From positions 124,001 to 188,000 of the forward strand of contig CAWESA010000003.1 in assembly GCA_963811605.1 (NCBI GenBank): DNA of 64,000 nt, in the 5' to 3' direction. The first letter of the stretch is position 1. Every line of letters starts with the position of its first letter. This document shows, one piece after another, positions 17,178 to 26,679 of the stretch. The notes under the pieces are model-generated. The model searched no databases, had not been told where the DNA came from, and saw nothing but the letters and a program-made list of their open reading frames with translations. The DNA comes from CAVQLX01 sp963811605 (GTDB taxonomy: Bacteria; Desulfobacterota; Binatia; DP-6). The translations under genes and the position numbers were made by a program.

Positions 17178-18215
17178 GTGCCGCGAGTCCGCCACCAAGG
17201 TAAGCCCACGCTGAGCCCGGCCCGTCGCCTCGCCGTCGCCCTCGTCGCCCTCGTCTCGATCACCGCGATCGGCATGGTGGGCTACATGCTCCTGGAGAAG
17301 CTCTCGGTCGCCGACGCGCTCTACCTGACGGTCGTCACTCTCACGACGGTCGGCTACGGTGACCTGGTGCCCCGGACCGGAGCCGGGCGGCTCTTCACGG
17401 TCGTGCTCATCCTCTCCGGGGTTGGAAGTGCCCTCTACCTCTTCACCATCGGCGCCCAGCTGCTGCTCGAGGGGCAGCTGCGCGACGTCTTCGGGAGAAC
17501 GGTCATGCAACGACAGGCGGATCAGCTGGACGGGCACGTGATCCTGTGCGGCTACGGGCGCTTCGGGCGCGCCGTCGCGGGCGAGCTCCGGCGCAGCGGC
17601 GCCGAGATGGTGGTCATCGACGCCGATCCGGAGCGCGAGGACGAGATCCGCCAGCTCGGCGTCCCGTACCTCATCGGGTCGGCCCTCTCGGACGACATGC
17701 TCGAACGTGCAGGCATCCGCCGGGCGCGAGCCATCGTGGTGGCGACGCCCTCGGATCCCGACAACGTCTTCATCACACTCTCGGCGCGCGAGAAGAACCC
17801 GGGCATCCGGATCCACGCTCGTGGGGAGACGGAGGCCGGGTTGCGACGCCTGGAGCTCGCGGGCGCCCATCAGGCGCTGTCGGCCTACCACAGCGGCGGG
17901 GTCCGCATGGCAGCGTCGATCCTGCGGCCGGCGATCGTCGACTTCCTCGAGGTCTCGATGCCTGGACACCACGAGGAGACGGCGCTCGAGGAGATGCGGC
18001 TCGGGATCCGCTGCGCACTCGAAGGCCGCACGATCGCGGACGTCGAGCGGGAATGGGGACGGCTCCGCGTGGTCGCCCTCAAGCGCGAGGACGAGGCAAC
18101 CCGGATCGTACCCGAGCCGACAACCGGCCTGGCTGCGGGAGACCTCCTGATCGTCATCGGTGAGCGCGAGGCGCTCGTCCGGTTCGCGCAGGCCGCCGCC
18201 GGCGCGGGAGAATGA
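17178..18215 (+). CDS. Potassium channel with RCK/TrkA regulatory domains
   Basis: A 345-residue two-transmembrane channel subunit. An N-terminal membrane helix precedes the pore helix and selectivity filter TLTTVGYGDLVP near residue 58, then a second helix. The RCK-N Rossmann domain follows (HVILCGYGRFGRAVAGEL near residue 120) and then a TrkA-C domain. It would conduct K+ with gating by nucleotide or ions. The GTG at 17178 is the first in-frame start; a later one inside the leader helix cannot be excluded. It converges with the CBS gene with a 10-bp gap. A TTCC-N8-GGAA copy lies about 195 bp upstream. Confidence 0.88.
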   Translation: MPRVRHQGKPTLSPARRLAVALVALVSITAIGMVGYMLLEKLSVADALYLTVVTLTTVGYGDLVPRTGAGRLFTVVLILSGVGSALYLFTIGAQLLLEGQLRDVFGRTVMQRQADQLDGHVILCGYGRFGRAVAGELRRSGAEMVVIDADPEREDEIRQLGVPYLIGSALSDDMLERAGIRRARAIVVATPSDPDNVFITLSAREKNPGIRIHARGETEAGLRRLELAGAHQALSAYHSGGVRMAASILRPAIVDFLEVSMPGHHEETALEEMRLGIRCALEGRTIADVEREWGRLRVVALKREDEATRIVPEPTTGLAAGDLLIVIGEREALVRFAQAAAGAGE

Positions 18216-18225
18216 CGCGCGGCTG

Positions 18226-18672
18226 CTACTGCGGCAGCTCTGGCAGCCCGGCCTTCTCTTCGGAGATCCCGAGGACGCGAGACAGGTAGCGCAGGCAATC
18301 GGTCTCGCTCACGAGCCCCACCAGCTTGCCGTGCTCGAGCACGGGCAGGCAGCCGATGCGGTTCGAGAGCATCAGCTCGACGGCCGTGTGCACCGGCGCA
18401 TCGGCCGCGACCGTGATCACGTTCGGCGACATCACGCTGACCAGCGGGATCTTGCCGAGCCATTCGCGCTCTTGCGAGCGCGGCATCTGCAGCATGGACG
18501 ACACGGCGGCGCGGAACAGGTCGCGTTGCGACACGACCCCGACCACCACGTCCGCCGAGACCACCGGCAGATGACGGATGCGCCCGAGCTCCATGATGTC
18601 GTCGGCGAGACCCAGCGTATCGGTGACCCGCAGGGTCGCCACGTCCCGTTGCATCAGATCACGTACCAGCAT
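18226..18672 (-). CDS. CBS-domain pair protein
   Basis: A 148-residue stand-alone Bateman module. The first CBS runs from MLVRDLMQRDVATLRV through IRHLPVVSADVVVGVVSQRDL, the second from VSVMSPNVITVAADAPV through IGCLPVLEHGKLVGLVSETD. Such proteins bind adenosine nucleotides and sense energy charge; the DosR-regulated Hrp1 is a known relative in architecture. The ATG at 18672 is favoured because the earlier in-frame ATG at 18693 falls inside the sigma54-type promoter. The promoter and enhancer site sit inside the 3' end of the neighbouring ACP-like gene, so the gene is probably transcribed independently. Confidence 0.88.
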   Translation of the reverse strand: MLVRDLMQRDVATLRVTDTLGLADDIMELGRIRHLPVVSADVVVGVVSQRDLFRAAVSSMLQMPRSQEREWLGKIPLVSVMSPNVITVAADAPVHTAVELMLSNRIGCLPVLEHGKLVGLVSETDCLRYLSRVLGISEEKAGLPELPQ

Positions 18673-18685
18673 GGCCAGCCATTCT

Positions 18686-18700
18686 CCAAGCACCGTGCCA
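18686..18700 (-). promoter_or_regulatory. sigma54 -24/-12-like promoter for CBS protein
   Basis: The minus strand reads TGGCACGGTGCTTGG, with a perfect -24 but GG instead of GC at -12, so it is probably weaker. A TTCC-N8-GGAA site begins 30 bp upstream. Confidence 0.55.
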
Positions 18701-18714
18701 GGCCCCGCATCCAG

Positions 18715-18999
18715 TCACGACGCGGGCCGGTTCCCAACCGCCGGAATGTCGTCCTCCCCGCGGGCCCGTGCGACATAGTCGACACAGTCGCCCAGCGTTG
18801 CGAGCTGCGGATAGTCGCGTTCGGGCACGTCGACCCGGAGCGTCTCGTGCACCGCGATGACGAAGCTCAGGAAGTCGAGCCCATCCAGCTGCAGCGCGTC
18901 GGCCAGGCGCTGGTCCGGAGAGAGATGGCCGAGCTCCACCTCGGGTGCGATCTCCCGCAAGAGGTGGAGTATCACGTCGCGCAGCTGCTCGCGGGTCAT
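18715..18999 (-). CDS. Acyl-carrier-protein-like protein lacking the phosphopantetheine Ser
   Basis: A 94-residue four-helix carrier-type protein. The conserved helix-2 start normally reads D-S-(L/M)-D. Here it reads QLDGLDFLSFVIA, with Gly (GGG codon) where the prosthetic-group Ser should be. The following ETLRVDVPERDYPQLATLGDCVDYV is typical of the carrier family found beside stand-alone acyltransferases in stress islands. As read it cannot be phosphopantetheinylated at the usual place. Its ATG overlaps the acyltransferase stop (ATGA), so the two are translationally coupled. Its 3' end contains the regulatory sites of the CBS gene. Confidence 0.8.
   Translation of the reverse strand: MTREQLRDVILHLLREIAPEVELGHLSPDQRLADALQLDGLDFLSFVIAVHETLRVDVPERDYPQLATLGDCVDYVARARGEDDIPAVGNRPAS
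18731..18746. promoter_or_regulatory. TTCC-N8-GGAA palindrome (putative upstream activating site)
   Basis: TTCCCAACCGCCGGAA, inside the last codons of the ACP-like gene, 30 bp upstream of the CBS promoter. Confidence 0.58.
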
Positions 19000-19613
19000 A
19001 GCGTCTCGGGCTGCTGCAGCAGCCGGTCGATGGTGGCGAGAAGGCGCGCGCCGCGGTGGCCGTCGACGACACGATGGTCGGCGGCGAGCGTGGCCGTCAC
19101 CATGGGACTGCACACGATGCCTCCGGCGACAGCCGAGGGCTGCTCGACCACCTTGCCGAATCCCACGCCGCCCACCTGCGGCGGCACGATCGAGGGAAAT
19201 ACCGCCTGAACGCCCAGCTCGCCGAGGCTCGTCACCGTGAAGGTCGGATCGCCCACATCCGGGCCGTGTGGACGCCCTGCCCGGGGGCGCCGGACGATGG
19301 CGAGCATCGCCTGCATGAGGTCATCGAGATCGCGGCGGTCCGCGTCGAGTACCACCGGGATGGCCGGCTCCGTTCCCCGCCGCGCGACCGCGACACCGAG
19401 GTGGACCGCCGTGCTCGGGTGGCTGCGACCGTCGATCCAGAAGCCGTTCAGCTCGGGGACGTCGCGCAGCGAGCGAGCCACGGCCTTCAGGAACAGCGCC
19501 GCCATGAGCAGACGACGCGCCGCCGGGCGCCGCGCGTTCACGTCCGCGAGCCATCCCACGGCGCGGTCGAGGTCGATGGTGGCGGCCAGATAGAGATGCG
19601 GGCTCTCCGCCAT
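18996..19613 (-). CDS. 2-oxoacid dehydrogenase E2-type acyltransferase catalytic domain
   Basis: A 205-residue protein equivalent to the CoA-dependent acyltransferase core of pyruvate-type E2 subunits, without lipoyl or E1/E3-binding domains. The hallmark is LAADHRVVDGHRGARLL, with the catalytic His and DG near the C-terminus. FTVTSLGELGVQAVFPSIVPP precedes it as in E2 cores. With no lipoyl domain it must use another acyl carrier; the coupled ACP-like gene is the obvious partner. The ATG at 19613 has GGAG close upstream; an in-frame GTG at 19622 is possible. It starts about 20 bp after a broken CBS gene and probably shares that gene's promoter. Confidence 0.82.
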   Translation of the reverse strand: MAESPHLYLAATIDLDRAVGWLADVNARRPAARRLLMAALFLKAVARSLRDVPELNGFWIDGRSHPSTAVHLGVAVARRGTEPAIPVVLDADRRDLDDLMQAMLAIVRRPRAGRPHGPDVGDPTFTVTSLGELGVQAVFPSIVPPQVGGVGFGKVVEQPSAVAGGIVCSPMVTATLAADHRVVDGHRGARLLATIDRLLQQPETL

Positions 19614-19631
19614 GGACTCCACGAAAGGTCG

Positions 19632-19810
19632 TCAAGCGATCGGGGCGCGCGCCAGGGCTGCCTCGGTCGGCAGCAGGACGATGGGATGCCGCGTCATGAT
19701 GGCGACGACGCCCGTTGCTCCACCATCAGGGCTGGGGCGCGGGCAGCCGAATCGCTCGGCTCCGCGCCTGCGACGGGATGCTTCATCCACGAGCGGACTG
19801 GCATGGTCAT
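19632..19810 (-). pseudogene. CBS-domain protein remnant with internal deletion
   Basis: The start MTMPVRSWMKHPVAGAEP is a clear first CBS strand-helix unit with ATG at 19810. After LMVEQ the frame changes and sequence resumes as VVAIMTRHPIVLLPTEAAL, which looks like the beginning of a second CBS domain, then stops at 19632. The end of CBS1 and most of CBS2 are missing, so roughly 60-70 residues appear deleted. It keeps an intact sigma54-type promoter and enhancer site and may now serve mainly as leader for the acyltransferase-ACP pair. Confidence 0.6.
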
Positions 19811-19822
19811 GTCGATCTCCGG

Positions 19823-19837
19823 GCAAATACCTTGCCA
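19823..19837 (-). promoter_or_regulatory. sigma54 -24/-12 promoter for CBS remnant-acyltransferase-ACP operon
   Basis: The minus strand reads TGGCAAGGTATTTGC, with TTGC intact. The predicted start is 2 nt before the ATG at 19810. Confidence 0.74.
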
Positions 19838-19898
19838 TCCCGGGGGGGCGCCGAAGCCGAGGTCGATTCCGACCGGCACGGCGGTAGCGGGGGCGGGT

Positions 19899-19914
19899 TT
19901 CCCACGATCCGGAA
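19899..19914. promoter_or_regulatory. TTCC-N8-GGAA palindrome (putative upstream activating site)
   Basis: TTCCCACGATCCGGAA, 61 bp upstream of the -24 element at 19837. Nothing else is visible in the rest of 19838-19951. Confidence 0.58.
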
Positions 19915-19951
19915 CCCCGGGGCCTGGAGGAACACGAGGTCGGCCGCGCGC

Positions 19952-21245
19952 TCAGGCTTCCACGTGACCGTGGGCCGGCAGCGTGACGGTGAAGACGGTC
20001 TCCCCTGGCCGGCTCTCGAGCGCGATCCGCCCGCCCATGCGCTCGACCGCCAGCTTGCAGAAGGGCAGGCCGAGCCCCGTGTCGTCTCCGGGGTCGTCGA
20101 TGGCCGATCGCCGGCCGCTGCTGAACTTCTCGAAGATCAGAACCTGGACCTCGGGGGCGATCCCGTGGCCGAAGTCGGTCACGCGGAGCGTGACCTCGCC
20201 CGGCTCGGGTCCGGTGGTCGCGTCGACGTGCACGTCGCGGCTGCCGCTGTGGCGGATGGCGTTGACCACGAGGTTCGTGAGGACACGACGGAGGAGCCAG
20301 CGATCGGCGAACGCGGGCGACAGGTCGGCTCGGACTTCGGCTCGCAGGGTGCGTTGGCCTTGCTCGGCGACGGCGGCGTACTCGTCGACGACCTCGCCGG
20401 CCAGCTCGGCGAGGGAAACCGGCTCCCGCACGACGGCCATCTTTCCCTCCTCGATCTTGCTGATCTCGAGGAGGTTCTGGATGAGCCGCATCATCTCGCT
20501 ACAGGTACGGTCGATCTGCGCGAGATAGCCGCGGTGCGCCTCGGGGAGGTCGGCGCCCTTGCGCAGCGCCAGCCGTACCAGCATGGAGATGCCGCTCACC
20601 GGGTTCTTGAGATCGTGGACGACCATCCGGTTGAGGTCGTCCTTCAGACCTTCGACCTCGGCGTGCGCGCGCAGCGCCTCCTCGGCGACCTGCGCGGAGC
20701 GCTCGAGCTCGGTGGCGATCTCGCGCTGCACGAAGCCTCCGTAGATGTAGGTGTTCATCGCCAGCGACAGGTCGAGGAAGACGATCTTGACCAGGGCCTC
20801 GAGCGCGGGAAGCATCCGCTCGCCCTCGCCCGTCTCGGCGACGATGGCCCGGATCGCGAGACGTAGGTAGAGGGCGAAGGCGCCCAGGTACCAGGGGGGA
20901 CGGAGTCCGACCCGCTGGTGGGCGTCGCCGACGCGGAGCCGGCTCTCGAAGTACTCCTCGTCCAGGCGGCCTTCCGTGAGCTCCAGGAAATAGGCCCGCT
21001 GCTTCTCCTTGAGCCGTTCGAGCCGCTCCGGCTCGGCGTGCAGCAACGTGGCCAGCTCCGGGAACCGGAGCAGGTGCTCGTAGAACTCGGCGACGATGCC
21101 GTCGACGGTGCGCCGGGCGAGGGGCGCGAGATCGCGCAACACCTGGCGGTCGGCGGAGCCGAGGCCGAAGTAGGCGAGCCGCTCGGCCTGCTGGGCGGCG
21201 TCGAGCCCCGTCAGCTCGCGCAGGACGTGGGACCGCGCCGGAGGG

Positions 21246-21271
<26 letters not shown>
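19952..21271 (-). CDS. Globin-coupled sensor histidine kinase
   Basis: A soluble sensor kinase of 439 residues. Residues about 30-180 form a protoglobin domain; the block RVGDAHQRVGLRPPWYLGAF carries the proximal haem His at about residue 118. HisKA follows with the phosphorylated His in VVHDLKNPVSG (about residue 219), then HATPase_c motifs NAIRHS, DFGHGIAPE and DTGLGLPFCK. Haem-based oxygen sensing is the established role of globin-coupled kinases such as AfGcHK of Anaeromyxobacter. Here oxygen as ligand is an inference. The gene overlaps the end of the response-regulator gene by 26 bp, so the two are coupled and almost certainly partners. Confidence 0.88.
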
Positions 21272-22601
<1,330 letters not shown>

Positions 22602-22648
22602 CGTCCGTCTCTAGCCGATCGATTCCACACCAAACAAGGCGGCCGAAT

Positions 22649-23113
22649 CTACCTCTTGCGCGTGGGCGGACGCTTGCGGATGGGCACACGCAGGGTGAGC
22701 ACCGGCACCGCGGCGTGGCGCACCACCTTCTCGGCCACGCTGCCGATGAGGAAGTGCGCGAGGCCGGTGCGCCCCGACGTCGCCATGACGATGCTGTCGG
22801 CACGGCGAGCGGCGTCGATGATGCGCTGAGAGGCGTCGCCGATCTCGATCCGCACCCTGACGGGCGGGCCCTTGCTCCCCACCGTCTTGGCGACGAGCCG
22901 CTCGAGGTGGCGGCGCTGCTCTGGGACCAGGTCGCCCGGCGCCGCCATGCCGAACGGGACGTCGGCAGGCAGGTAGAACGGCGCGACCACGTGCAGCACG
23001 GTGAGCTTCCCGCCATGCTGCTTGGCGAGCCGTGCCGCCTCCTTGAGGGCGATCGTGGCCTGAGGAGAGAAGTCGTGGGGAACGAGGACATGGCGGAAGA
23101 GACCGCGTGGCAT
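22649..23113 (-). CDS. Universal stress protein (UspA family)
   Basis: A 154-residue USP starting MPRGLFRHVLVPHDFSPQA, with an ATP-binding-type loop SGRTGLAHFLIGSVAEKV near the C-terminus and a basic tail. The ATG at 23113 follows AAAGGAGCAGG. It is the first gene of the stress protein - response regulator - globin kinase operon. An upstream sigma54-type promoter and two palindromes indicate control by the regulator encoded next to it. It is only distantly similar to the other USP in this island. Confidence 0.9.
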   Translation of the reverse strand: MPRGLFRHVLVPHDFSPQATIALKEAARLAKQHGGKLTVLHVVAPFYLPADVPFGMAAPGDLVPEQRRHLERLVAKTVGSKGPPVRVRIEIGDASQRIIDAARRADSIVMATSGRTGLAHFLIGSVAEKVVRHAAVPVLTLRVPIRKRPPTRKR

Positions 23114-23149
23114 CCCTGCTCCTTTCTCGATCGGGGGGCCGACACCGAA

Positions 23150-23164
23150 GCAAGCGCCCCGCCA
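23150..23164 (-). promoter_or_regulatory. sigma54 -24/-12 promoter for USP-regulator-kinase operon
   Basis: The minus strand reads TGGCGGGGCGCTTGC, with GG and GC 12 bp apart and TTGC intact. The predicted leader is about 26 nt and contains the ribosome-binding site. Confidence 0.74.
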
Positions 23165-23196
23165 GCCTCGGGAAACGGGGCCTCCGGGGGTCCGCG

Positions 23197-23212
23197 TTCC
23201 CGGCGATGGGAA
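23197..23212. promoter_or_regulatory. TTCC-N8-GGAA palindrome (putative upstream activating site)
   Basis: TTCCCGGCGATGGGAA, a perfect TTCCC/GGGAA inverted repeat 32 bp upstream of the -24 element. Confidence 0.62.
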
Positions 23213-23227
23213 TGAGTCGGGCGGGTG

Positions 23228-23242
23228 TTCCAGGGATTGGAA
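23228..23242. promoter_or_regulatory. Second palindrome, TTCC-N7-GGAA
   Basis: TTCCAGGGATTGGAA, one base shorter in the spacer than the standard site, with GTTCCA/TGGAAC arms. Its centre is 30-31 bp from that of the 23197 site, about three helical turns, which suits cooperative binding. Confidence 0.5.
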
Positions 23243-23283
23243 CGTGCGGGGCCCTCTGTCGCTGATGTGCGGGAGGTGGTCTC

Positions 23284-23444
23284 GTGCCTGGCTGCGTTCT
23301 CCAGGTCGCGCTCGTCGCCGCCGGCGTGGTCTTCGTCCTCGGCGTCTCGCCGATGGCGTGGCCCTGGCCCCCGGGTTCGATGTGGGAGCCGCGCCACGAC
23401 GACTTCGACAGATGATCATCGTGGTGTACGCGACGCTCGGTGTG
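23284..23444 (+). pseudogene. Truncated small membrane protein, DUF6632-like
   Basis: A GTG-started frame of 43 codons gives one hydrophobic helix (VALVAAGVVFVLGVSPMAW) and then WEPRHDDFDR before a stop. The next frame continues MIIVVYATLGV as the family would, overlapping the stop as ATGA. After that no family sequence follows. A normal member has about 130 residues and four membrane helices, so this is a frame-broken 5' fragment. The family name is from memory and not checked. Confidence 0.45.
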
Positions 23445-24068
23445 CCCGCCGCGCGGGGGCGGACCCGGATTGCGAAGCCCCCGCCCGCCTTGACCCGTCG
23501 CGGTGCCTGGTCCAGCCCCGGTGACGCCGCCACGCGACGAGGGGTTACCGCGCTGCGGACGCCACCCGGCGGGGCGGGCGGGGGCTCTCGCCGCTGTCGG
23601 TAGCAAGTCTCCGGCCGCTCCGGGGTGCCGGACCTGCGGGGGGGGCGGGCGAGATGAACGTTGGAACATTCTGGAATTTGCGGAAGCACGTCGCGAACCT
23701 GCCGCGGGGCAGGCGCACCTGACGACGCGGGCGCGTCTCACGCCATCAGCAACGAGGCGAAACGCGCTGTTGGAATCCCTTGGACGCGGCGCTCGGAAGT
23801 CTGGTAGCACGAACGGCGCCCACCCATTGTGAGTCGCGCATCCAGACGTCCTCCATGAGCTCCCAAGCCTCCTGCCGCCCAGCCCGGGCAAGCATCTCGA
23901 GGTGATCGCCGCCTGTACGGTCGGTGCCGGCAGGTACGGCTCCCTCCATGGTTGCCGCTCGCTCGCCCGCACCGCCACCCTGGCCGCGACCGCCTTCCCG
24001 CAGTCCCCGGTCCTGATCGCGAGCGAAGGCACGCTGGTCGGCCCGCCGCTGCCACGAGGCGATCGCCC
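23445..24068. other. Gap without a convincing gene
   Basis: About 620 bp of very G+C-rich sequence. On the minus strand, 23746-23949 encodes a short peptide with GGDHLEMLARAGRQEAWEL, which looks protein-like but matches nothing I recognise. The sequence GTTGGAACATTCTGGAATTT near 23655 carries GGAA half-sites in the wrong arrangement. No promoter can be supported. Confidence 0.4.
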
Positions 24069-25871
24069 GTGAGGCGGCGCGAGTTCCTCAGGAAGGCGTC
24101 GATCCTCGCCGCCGGAGCCATCGTTCCCCGTTCGGCCCATGCCGCGCCCGACAAGACGTACGACCTGATCATCGTGGGCGCGGGCCCGGCCGGCTCCATC
24201 GTGGTCTCCCGGCTCGTCCAGCGGTTCCCGGACAAGAGGATCCTTCTCGTCGAGGCCGGTGGGCCGACCTCTGCCGAGATCGGCGGAAAGGATTTCCCTC
24301 CCTACGACACTCGGGCGACAATCTTCGACGTCCCCGGCGAGTACCAGAACATCGCCAACCAGCCCAAGGGCGAACGCTACCGGCAACCGGAGACGCCCTT
24401 CTCGTACCAGGGCATGGGGTACGGCGGGAATTCGCAGTTCAACGGCATGCTGTTCCAGGCCGCGCCACCCTCCGACTTCGGCGCGTTCTGGCCGTCCGGC
24501 TGGAGGTACCGCCAGCTCCGTCCCTACTTCGAGCTGGTGCGGTCCGAGATGCAGGTGTCCAACAGGCCCTCGGCCGATGGCGTCTTCTACAACGGCGAGG
24601 CGGCCACCATCATCCACGAGATCTACCGTGCCCACCGCTTCACCGAGGCCGACACGAGCGCGCTGGGAGGCCTGGGTGAGCGCTACTTCAGCCATCCGTA
24701 TGTCGTGTCCTGGCAGGGCGCGCGCGGGGGGCCGGTCCGGAGCCACCTGGCCTCGATCGTCGACCGCAACGGCGCGTCGACGGCCTCGAATCTGGATCTG
24801 CTCGGCTTCGCGAAGGTGCAGCGCATCGTCTTCGACGAGGTCGATCGCCACAGGGCCGTCGGCATCACCTATCTGCCGCAACCGGCGGCCCCGTCCGCAG
24901 GACCCATCTTCGTCCCGCTGGCGGCGGGGGGAAGGATCATCCTGGCCGCGGGAGCGCTGATGAGCCCGCGGCTCCTCCTGCTGTCCGGCGTGGGACCGTT
25001 CCACCGCCAGGACGAGATATTCCCGGACGGGTTCTCGGTTCCCTTCCACATCCACAATCCCGCCATCGGCACCACGCTCTTCGACCACGTCGGCACGAGC
25101 CTGACCTACGAGTACACCGGCGCGACGCCGCCGTTCCGGGCCTACTACTACGGCGACTACGCCGCCAACGCGGAGGACCTGGACCGCTATGTCGCCTCAG
25201 CCTCCGGCCCGTACGCGCAATACGGGCCCGTGTCGGTCATGCACGAGTACCTGAGCACCCCGCGGAGCGAGCAGACGAAGCGGCGAGCGCGCCAGCCCAA
25301 CGTGGAGGTCTTCGTCAACCCGTTCGGCGTCGGAGCACCGGGCGGCCCCTACGCCGGGCGTCGCACCCTGTCGATCTACGCGATGCTGCTCCGGCCCCGT
25401 GCCACCGCGACGATGCAGATCGACCGCGACGGCATCGTGCAGAGCCCGCCGATCTATCTCACGGACAAACGTGATCTGGGCTTGATGACGAAGGCCATCC
25501 AGCAGCTGCTCTTCATGTTGCGGGACAACCCCGGTCTGGAGCTGATCTTCGGCCCCGGCGGACGTTCGCATCCCCATCTCGACCCCGAGCGCCGCCGCGA
25601 CGTCCGGGAGTACGTCGAGGGATCAGGTCCGGTGGATGGTGTCTACTACACGCGATTGAGCATCAACCACTGGGGCGGGACGTGCCCGCTCCGGACCGGA
25701 CCGGGGGGCGTGCATCCGGCGACCCTGCGGGTCAAGGGGACGCGGAACATCCATGTGGTCGATGCATCCCTCCATCCGGCGCCGCTGTCGGCCCATCCGG
25801 TGGCCACCATCATGGCGGTGGCGGAGAGGGCCAGCTACATCCTGAGCCGACAGCTCGCGCGCGCTTCCTGA
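24069..25871 (+). CDS. Tat-exported GMC family oxidoreductase
   Basis: FAD-dependent alcohol or sugar oxidoreductase of 600 residues. The N-terminus RRREFLRKASILAAGAIV is a twin-arginine signal, followed by the FAD loop IIVGAGPAGSIVVSRL. The C-terminal GMC signature is present: the catalytic His is in NHWGGTCPL, then NIHVVDASLHPAPLSAHPVAT supplies the second His. The start is a GTG at 24069 immediately before the Tat motif. It would act in the periplasm. The substrate cannot be assigned, and no cytochrome or subunit III gene adjoins it. It stands alone and is followed by a convergent secreted-protein gene. Confidence 0.88.
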   Translation: MRRREFLRKASILAAGAIVPRSAHAAPDKTYDLIIVGAGPAGSIVVSRLVQRFPDKRILLVEAGGPTSAEIGGKDFPPYDTRATIFDVPGEYQNIANQPKGERYRQPETPFSYQGMGYGGNSQFNGMLFQAAPPSDFGAFWPSGWRYRQLRPYFELVRSEMQVSNRPSADGVFYNGEAATIIHEIYRAHRFTEADTSALGGLGERYFSHPYVVSWQGARGGPVRSHLASIVDRNGASTASNLDLLGFAKVQRIVFDEVDRHRAVGITYLPQPAAPSAGPIFVPLAAGGRIILAAGALMSPRLLLLSGVGPFHRQDEIFPDGFSVPFHIHNPAIGTTLFDHVGTSLTYEYTGATPPFRAYYYGDYAANAEDLDRYVASASGPYAQYGPVSVMHEYLSTPRSEQTKRRARQPNVEVFVNPFGVGAPGGPYAGRRTLSIYAMLLRPRATATMQIDRDGIVQSPPIYLTDKRDLGLMTKAIQQLLFMLRDNPGLELIFGPGGRSHPHLDPERRRDVREYVEGSGPVDGVYYTRLSINHWGGTCPLRTGPGGVHPATLRVKGTRNIHVVDASLHPAPLSAHPVATIMAVAERASYILSRQLARAS

Positions 25872-25936
25872 CAGTCGCGGAGCAACCGCCGCATCGGCCG
25901 ACGCCGATCCTTCAGGGTGCCCCGACGCGCCGCTCT

Positions 25937-26629
25937 TCAACCACAGCAGCCGACCGAGCTGGTGCCGGCGATGTTGCACTGCACGCTCGACTGCAGCGGC
26001 CCGAGGGTACCGGCGGTGTTGTCCAGCTTCACCCGCTGTCCGCGCGAGGCGGTATGGGCGGTCGCATACTCCCAGTTGAGTCCGGAGCCGCCAGCCGCGT
26101 CGTCGTTGCACTGCTGGAGCGCGGGCTGCGACGAGTCGATCGCCCAGAAGGACGTCACCGGCATCCCGGCCATGTCGGTCAGGCCACGGAGGTCACCCGC
26201 CGCCGCTGCATTCTGGAGCTCCGCGTACGTGCACGCATGCGTGCCGGCGAAACTCGTCGCGCATGCCGCGTCGGCGCCGGCAAGTCCCAGCGTCAGGTTG
26301 TAGTTGAATCGTCCGGCGGTCGCTGCCAGGGCGCCGTGGAGCACGACCTTGCCGGAGGGCAGCGTGGTCGTGCTTCCGCCCCCGAGGGTGGTGGTCGTCA
26401 CCATCGTCGCCGGACCGGCGCACGTCGCGTCCGTCGCGCAGGCGTCGAACTTGCTGAACAGTCCGAGGATGGCGCCGCAGGCGATCCCCTTCTTGCACTT
26501 GGCGGGGTTGCCGACGATCGACGCTTTGACCTTGCCGCCTCCTTTCGAGATGCAGCCTCGTGCGCGCCGATCGCCCGGGGGTCCTTCGGAGCGGTTGTCA
26601 TGGACTGCAACCGCATGCGAGAGTGCCAT
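25937..26629 (-). CDS. Secreted Cys-rich protein with Thr-rich linker
   Basis: A helical Cys-rich N-terminal part (AKCKKGIACGAILGLF, DACATDATC) is joined by a TTTTLGGGSTTTLP linker to a C-terminal domain of about 130 residues with six or more Cys. That domain contains GADAACATSFAGTHACTYAEL and WAIDSSQPALQQCNDDA and ends in CCG. The arrangement resembles endostatin/DUF1554-like extracellular domains. The read N-terminus (ATG at 26629) has no signal peptide, so the true start may lie in another frame upstream. Poly-Thr linkers like this are frequent in deltaproteobacterial and Binatota-type secreted proteins. Function unknown. Confidence 0.65.
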   Translation of the reverse strand: MALSHAVAVHDNRSEGPPGDRRARGCISKGGGKVKASIVGNPAKCKKGIACGAILGLFSKFDACATDATCAGPATMVTTTTLGGGSTTTLPSGKVVLHGALAATAGRFNYNLTLGLAGADAACATSFAGTHACTYAELQNAAAAGDLRGLTDMAGMPVTSFWAIDSSQPALQQCNDDAAGGSGLNWEYATAHTASRGQRVKLDNTAGTLGPLQSSVQCNIAGTSSVGCCG

Positions 26630-26679
26630 CTATGAAGGAACACCTGACACGGACCCCGGGCGCGCACTGAGCGGCCGTG

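Noticed and set aside
24025..24045. TGGTCGG-N4-CCGC before the GMC oxidoreductase as a sigma54 promoter
   Set aside because: The -12 region is CCGC and the -24 is imperfect; it would be expected by chance in such G+C-rich DNA.
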